From the NCBI RefSeq assembly GCF_003852895.1, contig NZ_QUSW01000003.1, forward strand, positions 372,001 to 436,000: 64,000 nucleotides of DNA. Direction: 5' to 3'. The DNA comes from Rhizobacter terrae. GTDB taxonomy: Bacteria; Pseudomonadota; Gammaproteobacteria; Burkholderiales; Burkholderiaceae_C. Under the pieces are notes generated by a model that did not search any database, was not told where the DNA came from, and worked only from the letters and a program-made list of their open reading frames with translations. Shown here piece after piece: positions 7,311 through 16,548 of this stretch. Positions within the stretch are counted from its first letter, which is position 1. Every line of letters begins with the position of its first letter. The translations under genes and the position numbers were made by a program.

Positions 7311-8732
7311 ATGAACGCACCGCTGCCTGCGCACCTTCAGCCCCTGCTCGATCCGCGGCCGGTGCCCCCGGCGATGATCGATGCGTTGAAGGCGCGCTTC
7401 GGTGACCGCTGCTCCACTGCACTGGCCGTGCGCGAGCAGCATGGCCGCGACGAATCGCCCTTCGACGTGCCGCCGCCCGACGTGGTCGTGTACTGCGACA
7501 GCACCGACGAAGTGGCCGCCGTGGTGAAGCTGGCCGACGCGCATGCGGTGCCGGTCATCCCCTACGGTGCGGGTTCATCGCTCGAGGGCCACCTGCTGGC
7601 CGTGCAAGGCGGCGTGAGCATCGACCTCAGCCGCATGAACCGCATCCTGTCGATCCAGCCGGAAGACCTCACCGTCACCGTGCAGGCTGGCGTGACACGC
7701 ATGCAGCTGAACAACGAGATCCGCCACACGGGCCTGTTCTTTCCCATCGACCCGGGCGCGGACGCGAGCCTGGGTGGCATGAGCGCCACGCGTGCCAGCG
7801 GCACGAACGCCGTGCGCTACGGCACCATGCGCGAGAACGTGCTGGCGCTGACGGTGGTGACGGCCAGCGGCGAAGTCATCCACACCGGCACGCGCGCGAG
7901 GAAGAGCAGCGCAGGCTACGACCTCACGCGCCTCATGGTCGGCAGCGAAGGAACGCTGGGCGTGATGACCGAGATCACCCTCAAGCTCTTCCCGCAGCCC
8001 GAAGCGGTGATGGCCGCGGTGTGCAGCTTTCCGACGATCGCCGATGCGGTGCAGACGACCATCGAGGTGATCCAGATGGGCGTGCCCATTGCGCGTTGCG
8101 AACTGCTGGACGGCAATGCAGTGAAGGCCGTGAACCGCCACGACAAGCTCTCGCTGCGCGAGTCGCCCATGCTGCTGATGGAGTTCCACGGCACGCCGGC
8201 CGGCGTGAAGGAACAGATCGAGACCGTCGAGCAGATCGCCGGCGAGCACCAAGGCCTGGCTTTCGAGTGGGCCGAGACGCCGGAGGAACGCACGCGCCTG
8301 TGGACGGCGCGGCACCACGCCTACCTGTCGGGCCTGCAGCTCAAGCCCGGCTGCCGCGCGGTGACCACCGACACCTGCGTGCCGATTTCGCGCCTGGCCG
8401 AATGCCTGCTGGACACGGTGGCCGAGGTCGACGAATCAGGCCTGCCCTACTTCATCGTCGGCCACGTGGGCGACGGCAACTTCCACGTCGCCTACCTGAT
8501 CGATCCGAACATCCCCGCCGAGCGCGAGACGGCCGAGCGCCTCAACCACCAGCTCGTGCAGCGTGCGCTGCAGCTGGATGGCACCTGCACCGGCGAGCAC
8601 GGCATCGGGCTGCACAAGATGGAGTTCCTGGTGAGTGAAGCGGGCGCCGGCGCCGTCGACATGATGCGCACGGTCAAGCGTGCGCTCGACCCCAAGAACA
8701 TCATGAACCCGGGGAAGATCTTCGCGGGCTGA
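7311..8732 (+). CDS. FAD-linked oxidase, D-lactate/glycolate dehydrogenase (GlcD/Dld) type
   Basis: 473 aa from ATG 7311 with GAGGAG 6 bases upstream; a TACAAT at 7273-7278 may be its -10 box. N-terminal PCMH-type FAD-binding domain (VIPYGAGSSLEGHLLAVQGGVSID split across residues about 80-110, then DPGADASLGGMSATRASGTNAVRYG) and a C-terminal FAD-oxidase domain with GHVGDGNFHVAYLID and CTGEHGIGLHKMEFL. Oxidises a 2-hydroxy acid such as D-lactate or glycolate; the exact substrate cannot be told from sequence. No glcE/glcF genes follow, which favours a stand-alone D-lactate dehydrogenase-like enzyme. Confidence 0.88.
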   Translation: MNAPLPAHLQPLLDPRPVPPAMIDALKARFGDRCSTALAVREQHGRDESPFDVPPPDVVVYCDSTDEVAAVVKLADAHAVPVIPYGAGSSLEGHLLAVQGGVSIDLSRMNRILSIQPEDLTVTVQAGVTRMQLNNEIRHTGLFFPIDPGADASLGGMSATRASGTNAVRYGTMRENVLALTVVTASGEVIHTGTRARKSSAGYDLTRLMVGSEGTLGVMTEITLKLFPQPEAVMAAVCSFPTIADAVQTTIEVIQMGVPIARCELLDGNAVKAVNRHDKLSLRESPMLLMEFHGTPAGVKEQIETVEQIAGEHQGLAFEWAETPEERTRLWTARHHAYLSGLQLKPGCRAVTTDTCVPISRLAECLLDTVAEVDESGLPYFIVGHVGDGNFHVAYLIDPNIPAERETAERLNHQLVQRALQLDGTCTGEHGIGLHKMEFLVSEAGAGAVDMMRTVKRALDPKNIMNPGKIFAG

Positions 8733-10361
8733 TCAGCCGTTGTTGCCAGGCGCGGGCACCGACCAGCGCTTGGTGACGGTGCCTGCGGCGTCCACGCTTT
8801 CCATGTGCACGCCGAAGCCCCACAGCCGCGCCACGTGCTTGAGCACTTCCTGCGCGTTGTCGTGCAGCGGCCGGTCGTTGTGCTGCGTGTGGCGCAGCAC
8901 CAGCGAACGGTCGCCGCGCGTGTTCACGCTCCACACCTGGATGTTCGGCTCGCGGCTGCCCAGGTCGTACTGCCGCGACAAGGCCTCGCGCACGCGCCGG
9001 TAGCCGGCTTCGTCGTGGATCGCCGACACCTCCAGCTCGCTCTCACGCTCGTCGTCGAGGATGGAGAAGAAGCGGAACTCACGCATCATGTTGGGCGAGA
9101 GGTACTGGCCGATGAAGCTCTCGTCCTTGAAGTTGCGCATGGCGTGGTCGATGGTCTCCAGCCAGTCAGCGCCCGCGATTTCGGGGAACCATGCACGGTC
9201 CTCGTCGGTGGGTTCCTCGCAGATGCGCTTGATGTCGTTGTACATCGCGAAGCCCAGCGCATACGGGTTGATGCCGCTGTATGCGCGGTGCCCCACCGGC
9301 GGCTGGTACACGACGTTGGTGTGTGACTTCAGCCATTCGATCATGATGCCGTCGGTGAGGTGGCCGTCGTCATACATGGTGTTGAGCAGCCTGTGGTGCC
9401 AGAAGGTGGCCCAGCCTTCGTTCATCACCTGCGTCTGGCGCTGCGGATAGAAGTACTGCGCGACCTTGCGCACGATGCGCACGATCTCGCGTTGCCACGG
9501 CTCCAGCAGCGGCGCGTTCTTCTCGATGAAGTACAGCAGGTTCTCCTGCGGCTCCTCGGGGAAGCGGCGCTGCTGCGACTCGTCCGCTGCATCCTTGCTG
9601 CGCTGCTTCTTGGGCAGGGTGCGCCACATGTCGTTGATCTGGCGCTGCGCATAGGCCTCGCGCTCCTCGCGGCGCGCCTGCTCCTGCGCGAGCGACAGCT
9701 TGCTCGGGCGGCGATAGCGGTCCACGCCGTGGTTCATGAGCGCGTGGCAGGAGTCCAGCGTCGTCTCCACCGCATCGAGCCCGAAGCGTTCCTCGCATTC
9801 GGCCACGTAGTTCTTGGCGTAGACGAGGTAGTCGATGATGGACGACGCATCCGTCCACATCTTGAAGAGGTAGTTGCCCTTGAAGAAGCTGTTGTGGCCG
9901 TAGGCTGCATGCGCGATCACCAGCGCCTGCATCGCCATCGTGTTCTCTTCCATCAGGTAGCTGATGCAAGGGTTCGAGTTGATGACGATCTCGTAGGCCA
10001 GGCCCATGTAGCCGCGTCGGTAGTTCTTCTCCGTGGCGATGAACTCCTTGCCGTAGCTCCAGTGGCGGTAGTTCACCGGCATGCCGACGGAGGCGTAGGC
10101 ATCCATCATCTGCTCGGCGGTGATGATCTCCAGCTGGTTCGGGTAGGTGTCCAGGCCGTAGCGCTGCGCCGTCTGGCGGATGTGCTGGTGATACTGGTCG
10201 ATCAGCTCGAAAGTCCAGTCACTCGGGCCGGGCAGCGGCCTCTCGGCCTTGGGAGGCGTGACGATGTCGGCGGCGCGCGTGACGCGCACCTTGGGGTCGG
10301 GAACAAGCGTGTCAAACATGTCGACGGTGGGGTCCGGCAAGGTGATCGCTTTGCGCGTCAT
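8733..10361 (-). CDS. SpoVR family protein (YcgB-like)
   Basis: 542 aa, normal for the family. Characteristic segments are WTFELIDQYHQHIRQTAQRYGLD, MQALVIAHAAYGHNSFFKGNYLF and MNEGWATFWHHRLLNTMYDDG. SpoVR proteins are named after a Bacillus spore-cortex gene, but in proteobacteria they accompany the PrkA kinase and DUF444 genes and belong to the stationary-phase/nutrient-stress response. Biochemical role unknown. The ATG at 10361 overlaps the yeaH stop (ATGA), so it is the third gene of the prkA-yeaH-spoVR operon and probably translationally coupled. Confidence 0.93.
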   Translation of the reverse strand: MTRKAITLPDPTVDMFDTLVPDPKVRVTRAADIVTPPKAERPLPGPSDWTFELIDQYHQHIRQTAQRYGLDTYPNQLEIITAEQMMDAYASVGMPVNYRHWSYGKEFIATEKNYRRGYMGLAYEIVINSNPCISYLMEENTMAMQALVIAHAAYGHNSFFKGNYLFKMWTDASSIIDYLVYAKNYVAECEERFGLDAVETTLDSCHALMNHGVDRYRRPSKLSLAQEQARREEREAYAQRQINDMWRTLPKKQRSKDAADESQQRRFPEEPQENLLYFIEKNAPLLEPWQREIVRIVRKVAQYFYPQRQTQVMNEGWATFWHHRLLNTMYDDGHLTDGIMIEWLKSHTNVVYQPPVGHRAYSGINPYALGFAMYNDIKRICEEPTDEDRAWFPEIAGADWLETIDHAMRNFKDESFIGQYLSPNMMREFRFFSILDDERESELEVSAIHDEAGYRRVREALSRQYDLGSREPNIQVWSVNTRGDRSLVLRHTQHNDRPLHDNAQEVLKHVARLWGFGVHMESVDAAGTVTKRWSVPAPGNNG

Positions 10362-11635
10362 GTCGTGGCCCCTTCCTTCTTGAATAGATCGCGGAAGACG
10401 GGGTAAATCTGCGAGGCCTCGGTGACCTTGCGGATCGCGAACGCCTTGGCTTCCTGGGCCAGGGCGTAGTACTCATCCCAGAGGTTCTGCTCTTCTTCCG
10501 CCACCTGCACGTAGGCGAAGTAGCGGCACAGCGGCAGGATCTGATTGGCCAGCAACTCGCGGCAGCGGCCGCTGTCGTGGTGCCAGTTGTCGCCGTCGCT
10601 GGCCTGCGCACCGTAGATGTTCCACTCGCTGGACGGGTAGCGCGCACGGGCGATCTCTTCCATCAGCACCAGCGCGCTGGACACGACGGTGCCACCCGTT
10701 TCAGTCGAGTGGAAGAAGTTCTGCTCGTCCACTTCCTGCGCCTGCGTGTGGTGGCGGATGAAGACGATGTCGATCTTCTCGTAGTGCCGCGTGAGGAACA
10801 GATACAGCAGGATGAAGAAGCGCTTGGCGAGGTCCTTGCGCGCCTCGTCCATGGAGCCGGACACGTCCATCAGGCAGAACATCACCGCCTTGGAGGTGGG
10901 CACCGGCACCCGCACGCGGCTGCGGTAGCGAAGGTCGATGGGGTCGAGGTAGGGAATGCGGCCCAGGCGTACGCGCAGCGCCTCGATCTCTTCCTCGATG
11001 GTCTTGATCTCGTGCTGGCGCCCCGGTGCCTCGGGATGGCGCTTGAGCACCTCCAGGTGCTCCTCCAGCCGGCGCAGCTCGCGCCGCGAATCGCCGCCCA
11101 GCGCGATGCGTCTTCCGATGGCACCGCGCATGGAGCGAACCACGTGCAGGTTGTTGGGCGTGCCGTCGCTGGAGAAGCCCGCGCGATGGGTCTTGAACTC
11201 CGGCGTCTCCGCGAGCGTGGTGCGCGCGAGATTGGGCAATGCGAGGTCGTCGAAGAAGACCTGCATGAACTCTTCCTTGGAGAGGTGGAAGACGAAATCG
11301 TCCTCGCCCTCGCCCTGGTCGCTCGCCTGTCCGCCTCCGCCGCCACCACCGCCACCCTTGGGCCGCTCGATGCGGTCGCCGCGCACGTACTCCTGGTTGC
11401 CCGGGTGCACCATCTCGCGCTTGCCGCCCTGGCCGTGGCCGAAGACGGGCTCGGAAATATCGCGCTTGGGAATGCGGATGTCCTCGCCCTTCTCCATGTC
11501 GCGGATGCCGCGCCCATCGACCGCACGCTTGACCGCCTCGCGAATCTGCTCCTTGTGGCGGCGCAGGAAGCGCTCGCGGTTGCCGATGGACTTGTTCTTG
11601 CCCGCCAGCCGCCGGTCGATGATCTGCTGAAGCAT
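10358..11635 (-). CDS. DUF444 family protein YeaH/YhbH
   Basis: 425 aa. The C-terminal half has a von Willebrand A-like core with the metal-site motif FCLMDVSGSMDEARKDLAKR; the middle carries a nine-glycine run preceding QASDQGEGEDDF. N-terminus MLQQIIDRRLAGKNKSIGNRERFLRRH is typical. AGGAAAGG precedes the ATG at 11635. It lies 33 bp after prkA and overlaps spoVR by 4 bp. In Escherichia coli the YeaG kinase and YeaH act together in the response to sustained nitrogen starvation; the same partnership is inferred here. Confidence 0.93.
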   Translation of the reverse strand: MLQQIIDRRLAGKNKSIGNRERFLRRHKEQIREAVKRAVDGRGIRDMEKGEDIRIPKRDISEPVFGHGQGGKREMVHPGNQEYVRGDRIERPKGGGGGGGGGQASDQGEGEDDFVFHLSKEEFMQVFFDDLALPNLARTTLAETPEFKTHRAGFSSDGTPNNLHVVRSMRGAIGRRIALGGDSRRELRRLEEHLEVLKRHPEAPGRQHEIKTIEEEIEALRVRLGRIPYLDPIDLRYRSRVRVPVPTSKAVMFCLMDVSGSMDEARKDLAKRFFILLYLFLTRHYEKIDIVFIRHHTQAQEVDEQNFFHSTETGGTVVSSALVLMEEIARARYPSSEWNIYGAQASDGDNWHHDSGRCRELLANQILPLCRYFAYVQVAEEEQNLWDEYYALAQEAKAFAIRKVTEASQIYPVFRDLFKKEGATT

Positions 11636-11668
11636 GTGGACCTTTCCTGAAACTAGGCCACTTTCACA

Positions 11669-13591
11669 TCACGAACTCTTGCGAACGCGCAGGTACCACT
11701 CGCACAGCAGGCGCACCTGCTTGGGCGTGTAGCCCTTCTCGACCATGCGGGTCACGAAGTCCTCGTGCTTCTTCGCCTCGTCGGCGCTGGCCTTGGCGTT
11801 GAAGCTGATGACCGGCAGCAGCTCCTCGGTGTTGGAGAACATCTTCTTCTCGATCACCGTGCGCAACTTCTCGTAGCTCGTCCAGGTCGGGTTCTTGCCT
11901 TGGTTGTTGGCCCGGGCGCGCAGCACGAAGTTGACGATCTCGTTGCGGAAATCCTTCGGGTTGCTGATGCCCGCGGGCTTCTCGATCTTCTCGAGCTCCG
12001 CGTTCAGCGAGGCGCGGTCGAACACCTCGCCGGTGTCGGTGTCGCGGTACTCATGGTCCTGGATCCAGTAGTCCGCATACGTGACGTAGCGGTCGAAGAT
12101 GTTCTGCCCGTACTCGCTGTAGCTTTCCAGGTAGGCCGTCTGGATTTCCTTGCCGATGAACTCGGCATAGCGGACCGCCAGGTGCTCCTTGATGAACGCA
12201 AGGTACTTCTGCTCAGTCTCCGCCGGGAACTGCTCGCGCTCGATCTGCTGCTCCAGCACATACATCAGGTGCACCGGATTGGCCGCGACTTCGGTGGAGT
12301 CGAAGTTGAAGACCTTGGAGATGATCTTGAAGGCGAAGCGCGTGGAGATGCCGCTCATGCCTTCGTCGACACCCGCGTAGTCGCGATACTCCTGGTAGCT
12401 CTTGGCGCGCGGGTCGGTGTCCTTCAGGTTCTCGCCGTCGTACACCAGCATCTTGGAGAAGAGCGACGAGTTCTCCGGCTCCTTCAAGCGCGTGAGGATG
12501 CCGAACTGCGCCATCATCTTGAGCGTGCCTGGCGCGCAGGTGGCCTGCGCCAGCGACGAGCCGCGCAGCAGCTTCTCGTAGATCTTCACCTCTTCGGACA
12601 CGCGTAGGCAGTACGGCACCTTCACGATGTAGATGCGGTCGAGGAAAGCCTCGTTGTTCTTGTTGTTGCGGAAGGCCTTCCACTCGCTCTCGTTGCTGTG
12701 CGCGAGCACGACGCCGTCGAAAGGAATGGCGCCGAAGCCTTCAGTGCCCTTGTAGTTGCCTTCCTGCGTCGCCGTCAGCAGCGGGTGCAGCACCTTGATC
12801 GGCGCCTTGAACATTTCCACGAACTCGAGCAGGCCCTGGTTGGCCAGGCACAGGCCGCCGGAGTAGCTGTACGCATCCGGGTCGTCCTGCGCGTAGGTCT
12901 CGAGCTTGCGGATGTCGACCTTGCCGACCAGCGAAGAGATGTCCTGGTTGTTCTCATCGCCCGGCTCGGTCTTGGCGATGCCCACCTGCTTGAGCACCGA
13001 GGGGAAGCGCTTGACGATCTTGAACTTGCGGATGTCGCCGCCGAATTCCTCGAGACGTTTCACGGCCCAAGGTGACAGGATGCGGTTCAGGTAGCGACGA
13101 GGAATGCCATATTCCTTCTCGAGGATGGGACCATCCTCGTTCGCATCGAAGAGCCCCAGCGGCGATTCGTTCACCGGCGAGCCCTTGATGGCATAGAAGG
13201 GCACTTCCTGCATGAGCTGTTTCAGCCGCTCGGCAATCGACGACTTGCCGCCGCCCACCGGGCCCAGCAGGTAGAGGATCTGCTTCTTTTCTTCCAGCCC
13301 TTGCGCGGCATGGCGGAAGTAGGACACGACCTGCTCGATCGAGTCTTCCATGCCGTAGAACTCCGCAAACGCCGGATAGATCTTGATGACCTTGTTGGCG
13401 AAGATGCGAGACAGGCGCGGATCGTTGCGCGTGTCGATGGTTTGCGGGTCGCCGATGGCCTTGAGCATGCGCTCCGCGGCAGTGGCGTACGCCAACGGAT
13501 TGCGCTTGCACTCGGCGAGGTACTCCTCCAGCGTGAGTTCCTCTTCACGGGTGCGCTCGAAGCGCGCAGCGAAATGGCTGATCACATCCAT
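11669..13591 (-). CDS. prkA: PrkA-type serine/threonine protein kinase (YeaG)
   Basis: 640 aa from ATG 13591, preceded by GGAGG at good spacing; an upstream in-frame extension of 32 residues was rejected because family members begin at MDVISHFAARFER. N-terminal AAA-like PrkA domain with Walker A GPVGGGKSS at residues 110-118 and DGVVLAHSNESEW, followed by the C-terminal PrkA kinase-like domain. First gene of the prkA-yeaH-spoVR operon. In enterobacteria this operon is RpoS/RpoN dependent; I could not assign its promoter in the 457 bp upstream. Confidence 0.93.
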   Translation of the reverse strand: MDVISHFAARFERTREEELTLEEYLAECKRNPLAYATAAERMLKAIGDPQTIDTRNDPRLSRIFANKVIKIYPAFAEFYGMEDSIEQVVSYFRHAAQGLEEKKQILYLLGPVGGGKSSIAERLKQLMQEVPFYAIKGSPVNESPLGLFDANEDGPILEKEYGIPRRYLNRILSPWAVKRLEEFGGDIRKFKIVKRFPSVLKQVGIAKTEPGDENNQDISSLVGKVDIRKLETYAQDDPDAYSYSGGLCLANQGLLEFVEMFKAPIKVLHPLLTATQEGNYKGTEGFGAIPFDGVVLAHSNESEWKAFRNNKNNEAFLDRIYIVKVPYCLRVSEEVKIYEKLLRGSSLAQATCAPGTLKMMAQFGILTRLKEPENSSLFSKMLVYDGENLKDTDPRAKSYQEYRDYAGVDEGMSGISTRFAFKIISKVFNFDSTEVAANPVHLMYVLEQQIEREQFPAETEQKYLAFIKEHLAVRYAEFIGKEIQTAYLESYSEYGQNIFDRYVTYADYWIQDHEYRDTDTGEVFDRASLNAELEKIEKPAGISNPKDFRNEIVNFVLRARANNQGKNPTWTSYEKLRTVIEKKMFSNTEELLPVISFNAKASADEAKKHEDFVTRMVEKGYTPKQVRLLCEWYLRVRKSS

Positions 13592-14048
13592 GCTGACCTC
13601 CAGGTTCTGGTCGGCAAACGGTCGAGGCGCCACCTCGTTCGTCGCCTTGGGAAGTTCTGATGAAGTCCGACCCGTTGCCTGTGGCACTGGGCTCCATCAG
13701 AGCTTTCCTTGCGATCAGCGTCAATGCTTGTTTCTAGCTTCCCTCAATCCGCAACGCTTGAAACCATGAAGTGAGGGACAAGCGCCCCGCAGTTCATATC
13801 TTCAAACCCTGCAGTCCGGTTCAGCAAGACCTGTGCCTTCACGATACTCCACTTGCACCGGAAAGCGCCAGTCCTTGCATGCAGGGAGATGTGTGGATGT
13901 GACGAAGTTCCGTCCGTACTAATGCGGTCAGTGAAAGTGCGGTCAGTGAAAGTGCGGTCATCGTGATCCCTACCTGCCTCGTTCGCAGATGGATGCAATG
14001 ATGCGCAAGGACGTGCGGTGCACAAAGCGCCGCACGCCGGCATGGCTG
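13592..14048. other. 457-bp intergenic region between prkA and parB
   Basis: No convincing gene. A 99-codon minus-strand frame at 13744-14043 has a repetitive, low-complexity composition and no Shine-Dalgarno, so I do not call it. The stretch should contain the promoter of the prkA operon. It also holds a short tandem repeat with a 15-bp period at 13923-13962. Confidence 0.5.
13923..13962. repeat. Short tandem repeat, 15-bp period
   Basis: TGCGGTCAGTGAAAG occurs twice in succession, followed by a partial third unit TGCGGTCA. It is non-coding and lies upstream of prkA on the opposite reading direction. Confidence 0.8.
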
Positions 14049-14951
14049 TCAGCCTCGCGAAAGGCCCAGCTTGTCGAGCAGGCCGTTGAGCTCGTCCAAC
14101 GAACCGAAGGCAATGGCGATTTCACCTTGTTCGCCGCGCTTGGTTCTTTTCTTCACGCGAATTTCCACGCTCGCGGTAAGCGCATCAGAGAGCTCCTCCT
14201 CGATGCGGCGCAGGTCGCGCGGCTTCTCGTTCTTCACGCGCAGCAAGGGCTTCTGCCGCGTGGCGCTGTTCTTGACCACCAGCTTCTCGGCCTCGCGCAC
14301 GCTCAGCTTCTTGGCGACGATCTCACTGGCGCAAAGAATTTGCTGCGCACCATCGAGCGGCAGCAGCGCGCGCGCATGGCCCATGTCGATGTCGCCGGCC
14401 ATCAGCATGTGCTGCACCGGCTCGGACAGGTTCAGCAGCCGCAGCAGGTTGCTTGCTGCACTGCGTGAGCGGCCCACAGCCTGCGCGGCCTGTTCGTGGG
14501 TCAGGTCGAATTCGGTGATCAGGCGCTGGATGCCCTGCGCCTCTTCCAGCGGATTGAGGTCTTCACGCTGGATGTTCTCGATGAGCGCCATTGCCGCGGC
14601 GGCTTCATCGGGCACCTCCTTGACCAGCACCGGCACTTCATCGAGCCCCGCCAGGCGCGCGGCTCGGAAGCGCCGTTCACCGGCGATGATCTCGTAGCGC
14701 TGCTCGCCCACGGAGCGCACCAGCACCGGCTGCATGATGCCCTGGGCCTTGATGCTCTCGGCCAGCTCGTACAGCGAGCCCTCGTCCATGCGGGTGCGGG
14801 GCTGGTACTTGCCGGGCTGCAGTTGGTCCAGCCGCAGCACATTGGGCGCGCCCGGAACGACGGCCGCCGGCGCGGCCTCGCCCTCCTTCACGCGTGGGCC
14901 CAGCAGCGCTTCGAGGCCCAGGCCCAGCCCCTTCGGTTTCTTCGTTGCCAT
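14049..14951 (-). CDS. parB: Chromosome partitioning protein ParB
   Basis: 300 aa from ATG 14951. CTP-dependent DNA clamp that loads at parS and spreads. N-terminus KKPKGLGLGLEALLG; ParB N-domain with QPRTRMDEGSLYELAESI and the CTP/arginine motif GERRFRAARLAG; HTH DLTHEQAAQAVGRSRSAASNLLRLL; and dimerisation C-terminus. Length and motifs are those of chromosomal ParB. Unusually, it is separated from parA by about 3.6 kb carrying four genes, one of them (argC) on the other strand. Two parS sites are present at 20135 and 21969. Confidence 0.96.
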   Translation of the reverse strand: MATKKPKGLGLGLEALLGPRVKEGEAAPAAVVPGAPNVLRLDQLQPGKYQPRTRMDEGSLYELAESIKAQGIMQPVLVRSVGEQRYEIIAGERRFRAARLAGLDEVPVLVKEVPDEAAAAMALIENIQREDLNPLEEAQGIQRLITEFDLTHEQAAQAVGRSRSAASNLLRLLNLSEPVQHMLMAGDIDMGHARALLPLDGAQQILCASEIVAKKLSVREAEKLVVKNSATRQKPLLRVKNEKPRDLRRIEEELSDALTASVEIRVKKRTKRGEQGEIAIAFGSLDELNGLLDKLGLSRG

Positions 14952-14968
14952 CCGCGGATTGTCCTTGA

Positions 14969-15529
14969 TCAGGGGCGGTCCCCCGCCAGCTCGCGTAACC
15001 AGGCGATGCCTTCGGGCCAGTCGCCCAGGCCTGATTCGCCATTGACGTGGCCGCGTGCACCGATCTTGCGCACGGCGCTGCCCCAATCGGCGGCCATGCC
15101 CAGGCCACGGTCCAGGCTGCAGAAGGGGTCGTCGGAGCTCACCACCACCAGGCTGGCGAAGGGAAGCCGCTGGCGGACGATGGGCCGCCAGTTGAAGAGC
15201 TGGGGCGGGGTATCGGGGCGCTCGGTGTCCGGCGGCGCAGCCAGGAAGGCGGCGCGCACTTTCGCCGTGTGGCGCGAATGCGCGGCCCAGGAGGCCACGA
15301 GCTGGCAGCCCAAGCTGTGGGCGACCAGCACGGCGGGTTGGCTGCAGTCCTGCAGCACCTCGTCCAGCCGCGCCATCCAGTCGCCCCGGCGCGGCCACTG
15401 CCAGTCGTCCTGCTGGACGCGCTCGAAGCCGTACAGGGCCTCCCACCGGCTTTGCCAGTGGGCCTGGCCTGAATCCAGCCAACCCGGCAGAAGGAACACT
15501 TTCGATGTCCGCAAGGCCTGTTCTGTCAT
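14969..15529 (-). CDS. RBBP9/YdeN-family serine hydrolase
   Basis: 186 aa from ATG 15529. Small alpha/beta hydrolase with the family start VFLLPGWLDSGQAHWQSRWE, nucleophile elbow HSLGC (Ser72), acid region VVSSDDPFCS and catalytic-His region ARGHVNGESGLGDWPEG. Substrate unknown; the family includes peptidase- and esterase-like members. It lies 17 bp upstream of parB on the same strand, so the two may be cotranscribed. Divergent from argC. Confidence 0.88.
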   Translation of the reverse strand: MTEQALRTSKVFLLPGWLDSGQAHWQSRWEALYGFERVQQDDWQWPRRGDWMARLDEVLQDCSQPAVLVAHSLGCQLVASWAAHSRHTAKVRAAFLAAPPDTERPDTPPQLFNWRPIVRQRLPFASLVVVSSDDPFCSLDRGLGMAADWGSAVRKIGARGHVNGESGLGDWPEGIAWLRELAGDRP

Positions 15530-15597
15530 GTCTTCGCGTTTATCCTTGGCGGTTCGCCCCGTAGTTGTTGAAACCACAGCAGTTGAAAGAGAAGGCC

Positions 15598-16545
15598 ATG
15601 AAGCATCGCGTGTTCGTCGACGGCCAGGAAGGCACGACCGGCCTGCGCATCCACGAGTATCTCGCGCAGAGAGCGGACATCGAGGTCCTGCGCATCGATC
15701 CGGAGCGCCGCAAGGATGCAGCCGAACGCGCCCGGCTGCTGAACGAGGCGGACGTGGCCTTCCTGTGCCTGCCCGATGCCGCAGCCCGCGAGGCAGCCGC
15801 GCTGGTCACGAACTCCAAGACCTGCCTGATCGACGCCAGCACCGCCCACCGCACCGCGGCGGGCTGGGTCTTCGGCATGCCAGAACTGGCACCGGGGCAG
15901 CGCGACAAGATCCGCGCCGCCAAGCGCATCTCCAACCCGGGCTGCCACTCCAGCGCCTTCATCCTGCTGCTGCGCCCGCTGGTGGATGCGGGCATCGTGC
16001 CGCGCGAGCTGGCGGTGTCGGCCACTTCCATCACCGGCTACTCCGGTGGCGGCAAGAAAATGATCGAGCAGTACGAGGCCGGCGGCGATGCGAAGCTGGA
16101 CTCGCCGCGGCCCTACGGCCTCACGCTGGCACACAAGCACGTGCCCGAGATGACGGCGCACACCGGTCTGAGCGTGAAGCCGGTGTTCCAGCCGATCGTC
16201 GGCAACTTCCTCAAGGGATTGGCGGTGAGCGTGCCGCTGCACCTGTCGCAGCTCAAGCCGGGCACGACGGCCGAAAGTCTCCATGCGGCCTTTGCCCAGC
16301 GCTACGAAGGTGAGCGCTTCATCCGCGTGATGCCGCTTCGCGACCCCGGCACGCTGGAGCAGGAAGGCGGCTTCTTCGACGTCCAGGCCTGCAACGACAC
16401 GAACCGCGTGGACGTGTTCGTGTTCGCCAACGACAGCCAGGCCATCGTCATGGCGCGGCTGGACAACCTGGGCAAGGGCGCGAGCGGCGCGGCCGTGCAG
16501 TCGATGAACGTGCACCTGGGGCTCGACGAAGGCCTGGGGCTCTGA
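15598..16545 (+). CDS. argC: N-acetyl-gamma-glutamyl-phosphate reductase, type 2
   Basis: 315 aa from ATG 15598. NADPH-dependent reduction of N-acetylglutamyl phosphate to the semialdehyde, step 3 of arginine biosynthesis. N-terminal [14 protein letters not shown] Rossmann start, catalytic Cys116 in [20 protein letters not shown], and LAHKHVPEM with the His ligand. The short length (about 315 rather than 345 aa) and SNPGCHS context match the type-2 ArgC subfamily. It sits alone on the plus strand within the par region. Confidence 0.93.
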   Translation: MKHRVFVDGQEGTTGLRIHEYLAQRADIEVLRIDPERRKDAAERARLLNEADVAFLCLPDAAAREAAALVTNSKTCLIDASTAHRTAAGWVFGMPELAPGQRDKIRAAKRISNPGCHSSAFILLLRPLVDAGIVPRELAVSATSITGYSGGGKKMIEQYEAGGDAKLDSPRPYGLTLAHKHVPEMTAHTGLSVKPVFQPIVGNFLKGLAVSVPLHLSQLKPGTTAESLHAAFAQRYEGERFIRVMPLRDPGTLEQEGGFFDVQACNDTNRVDVFVFANDSQAIVMARLDNLGKGASGAAVQSMNVHLGLDEGLGL

Positions 16546-16548
16546 GCG

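Noticed and set aside
13744-14043. 99-codon minus-strand frame in the prkA-parB interval
   Set aside because: Its repeated TFTDRTFTDR composition derives from the tandem repeat; no Shine-Dalgarno and no family features.
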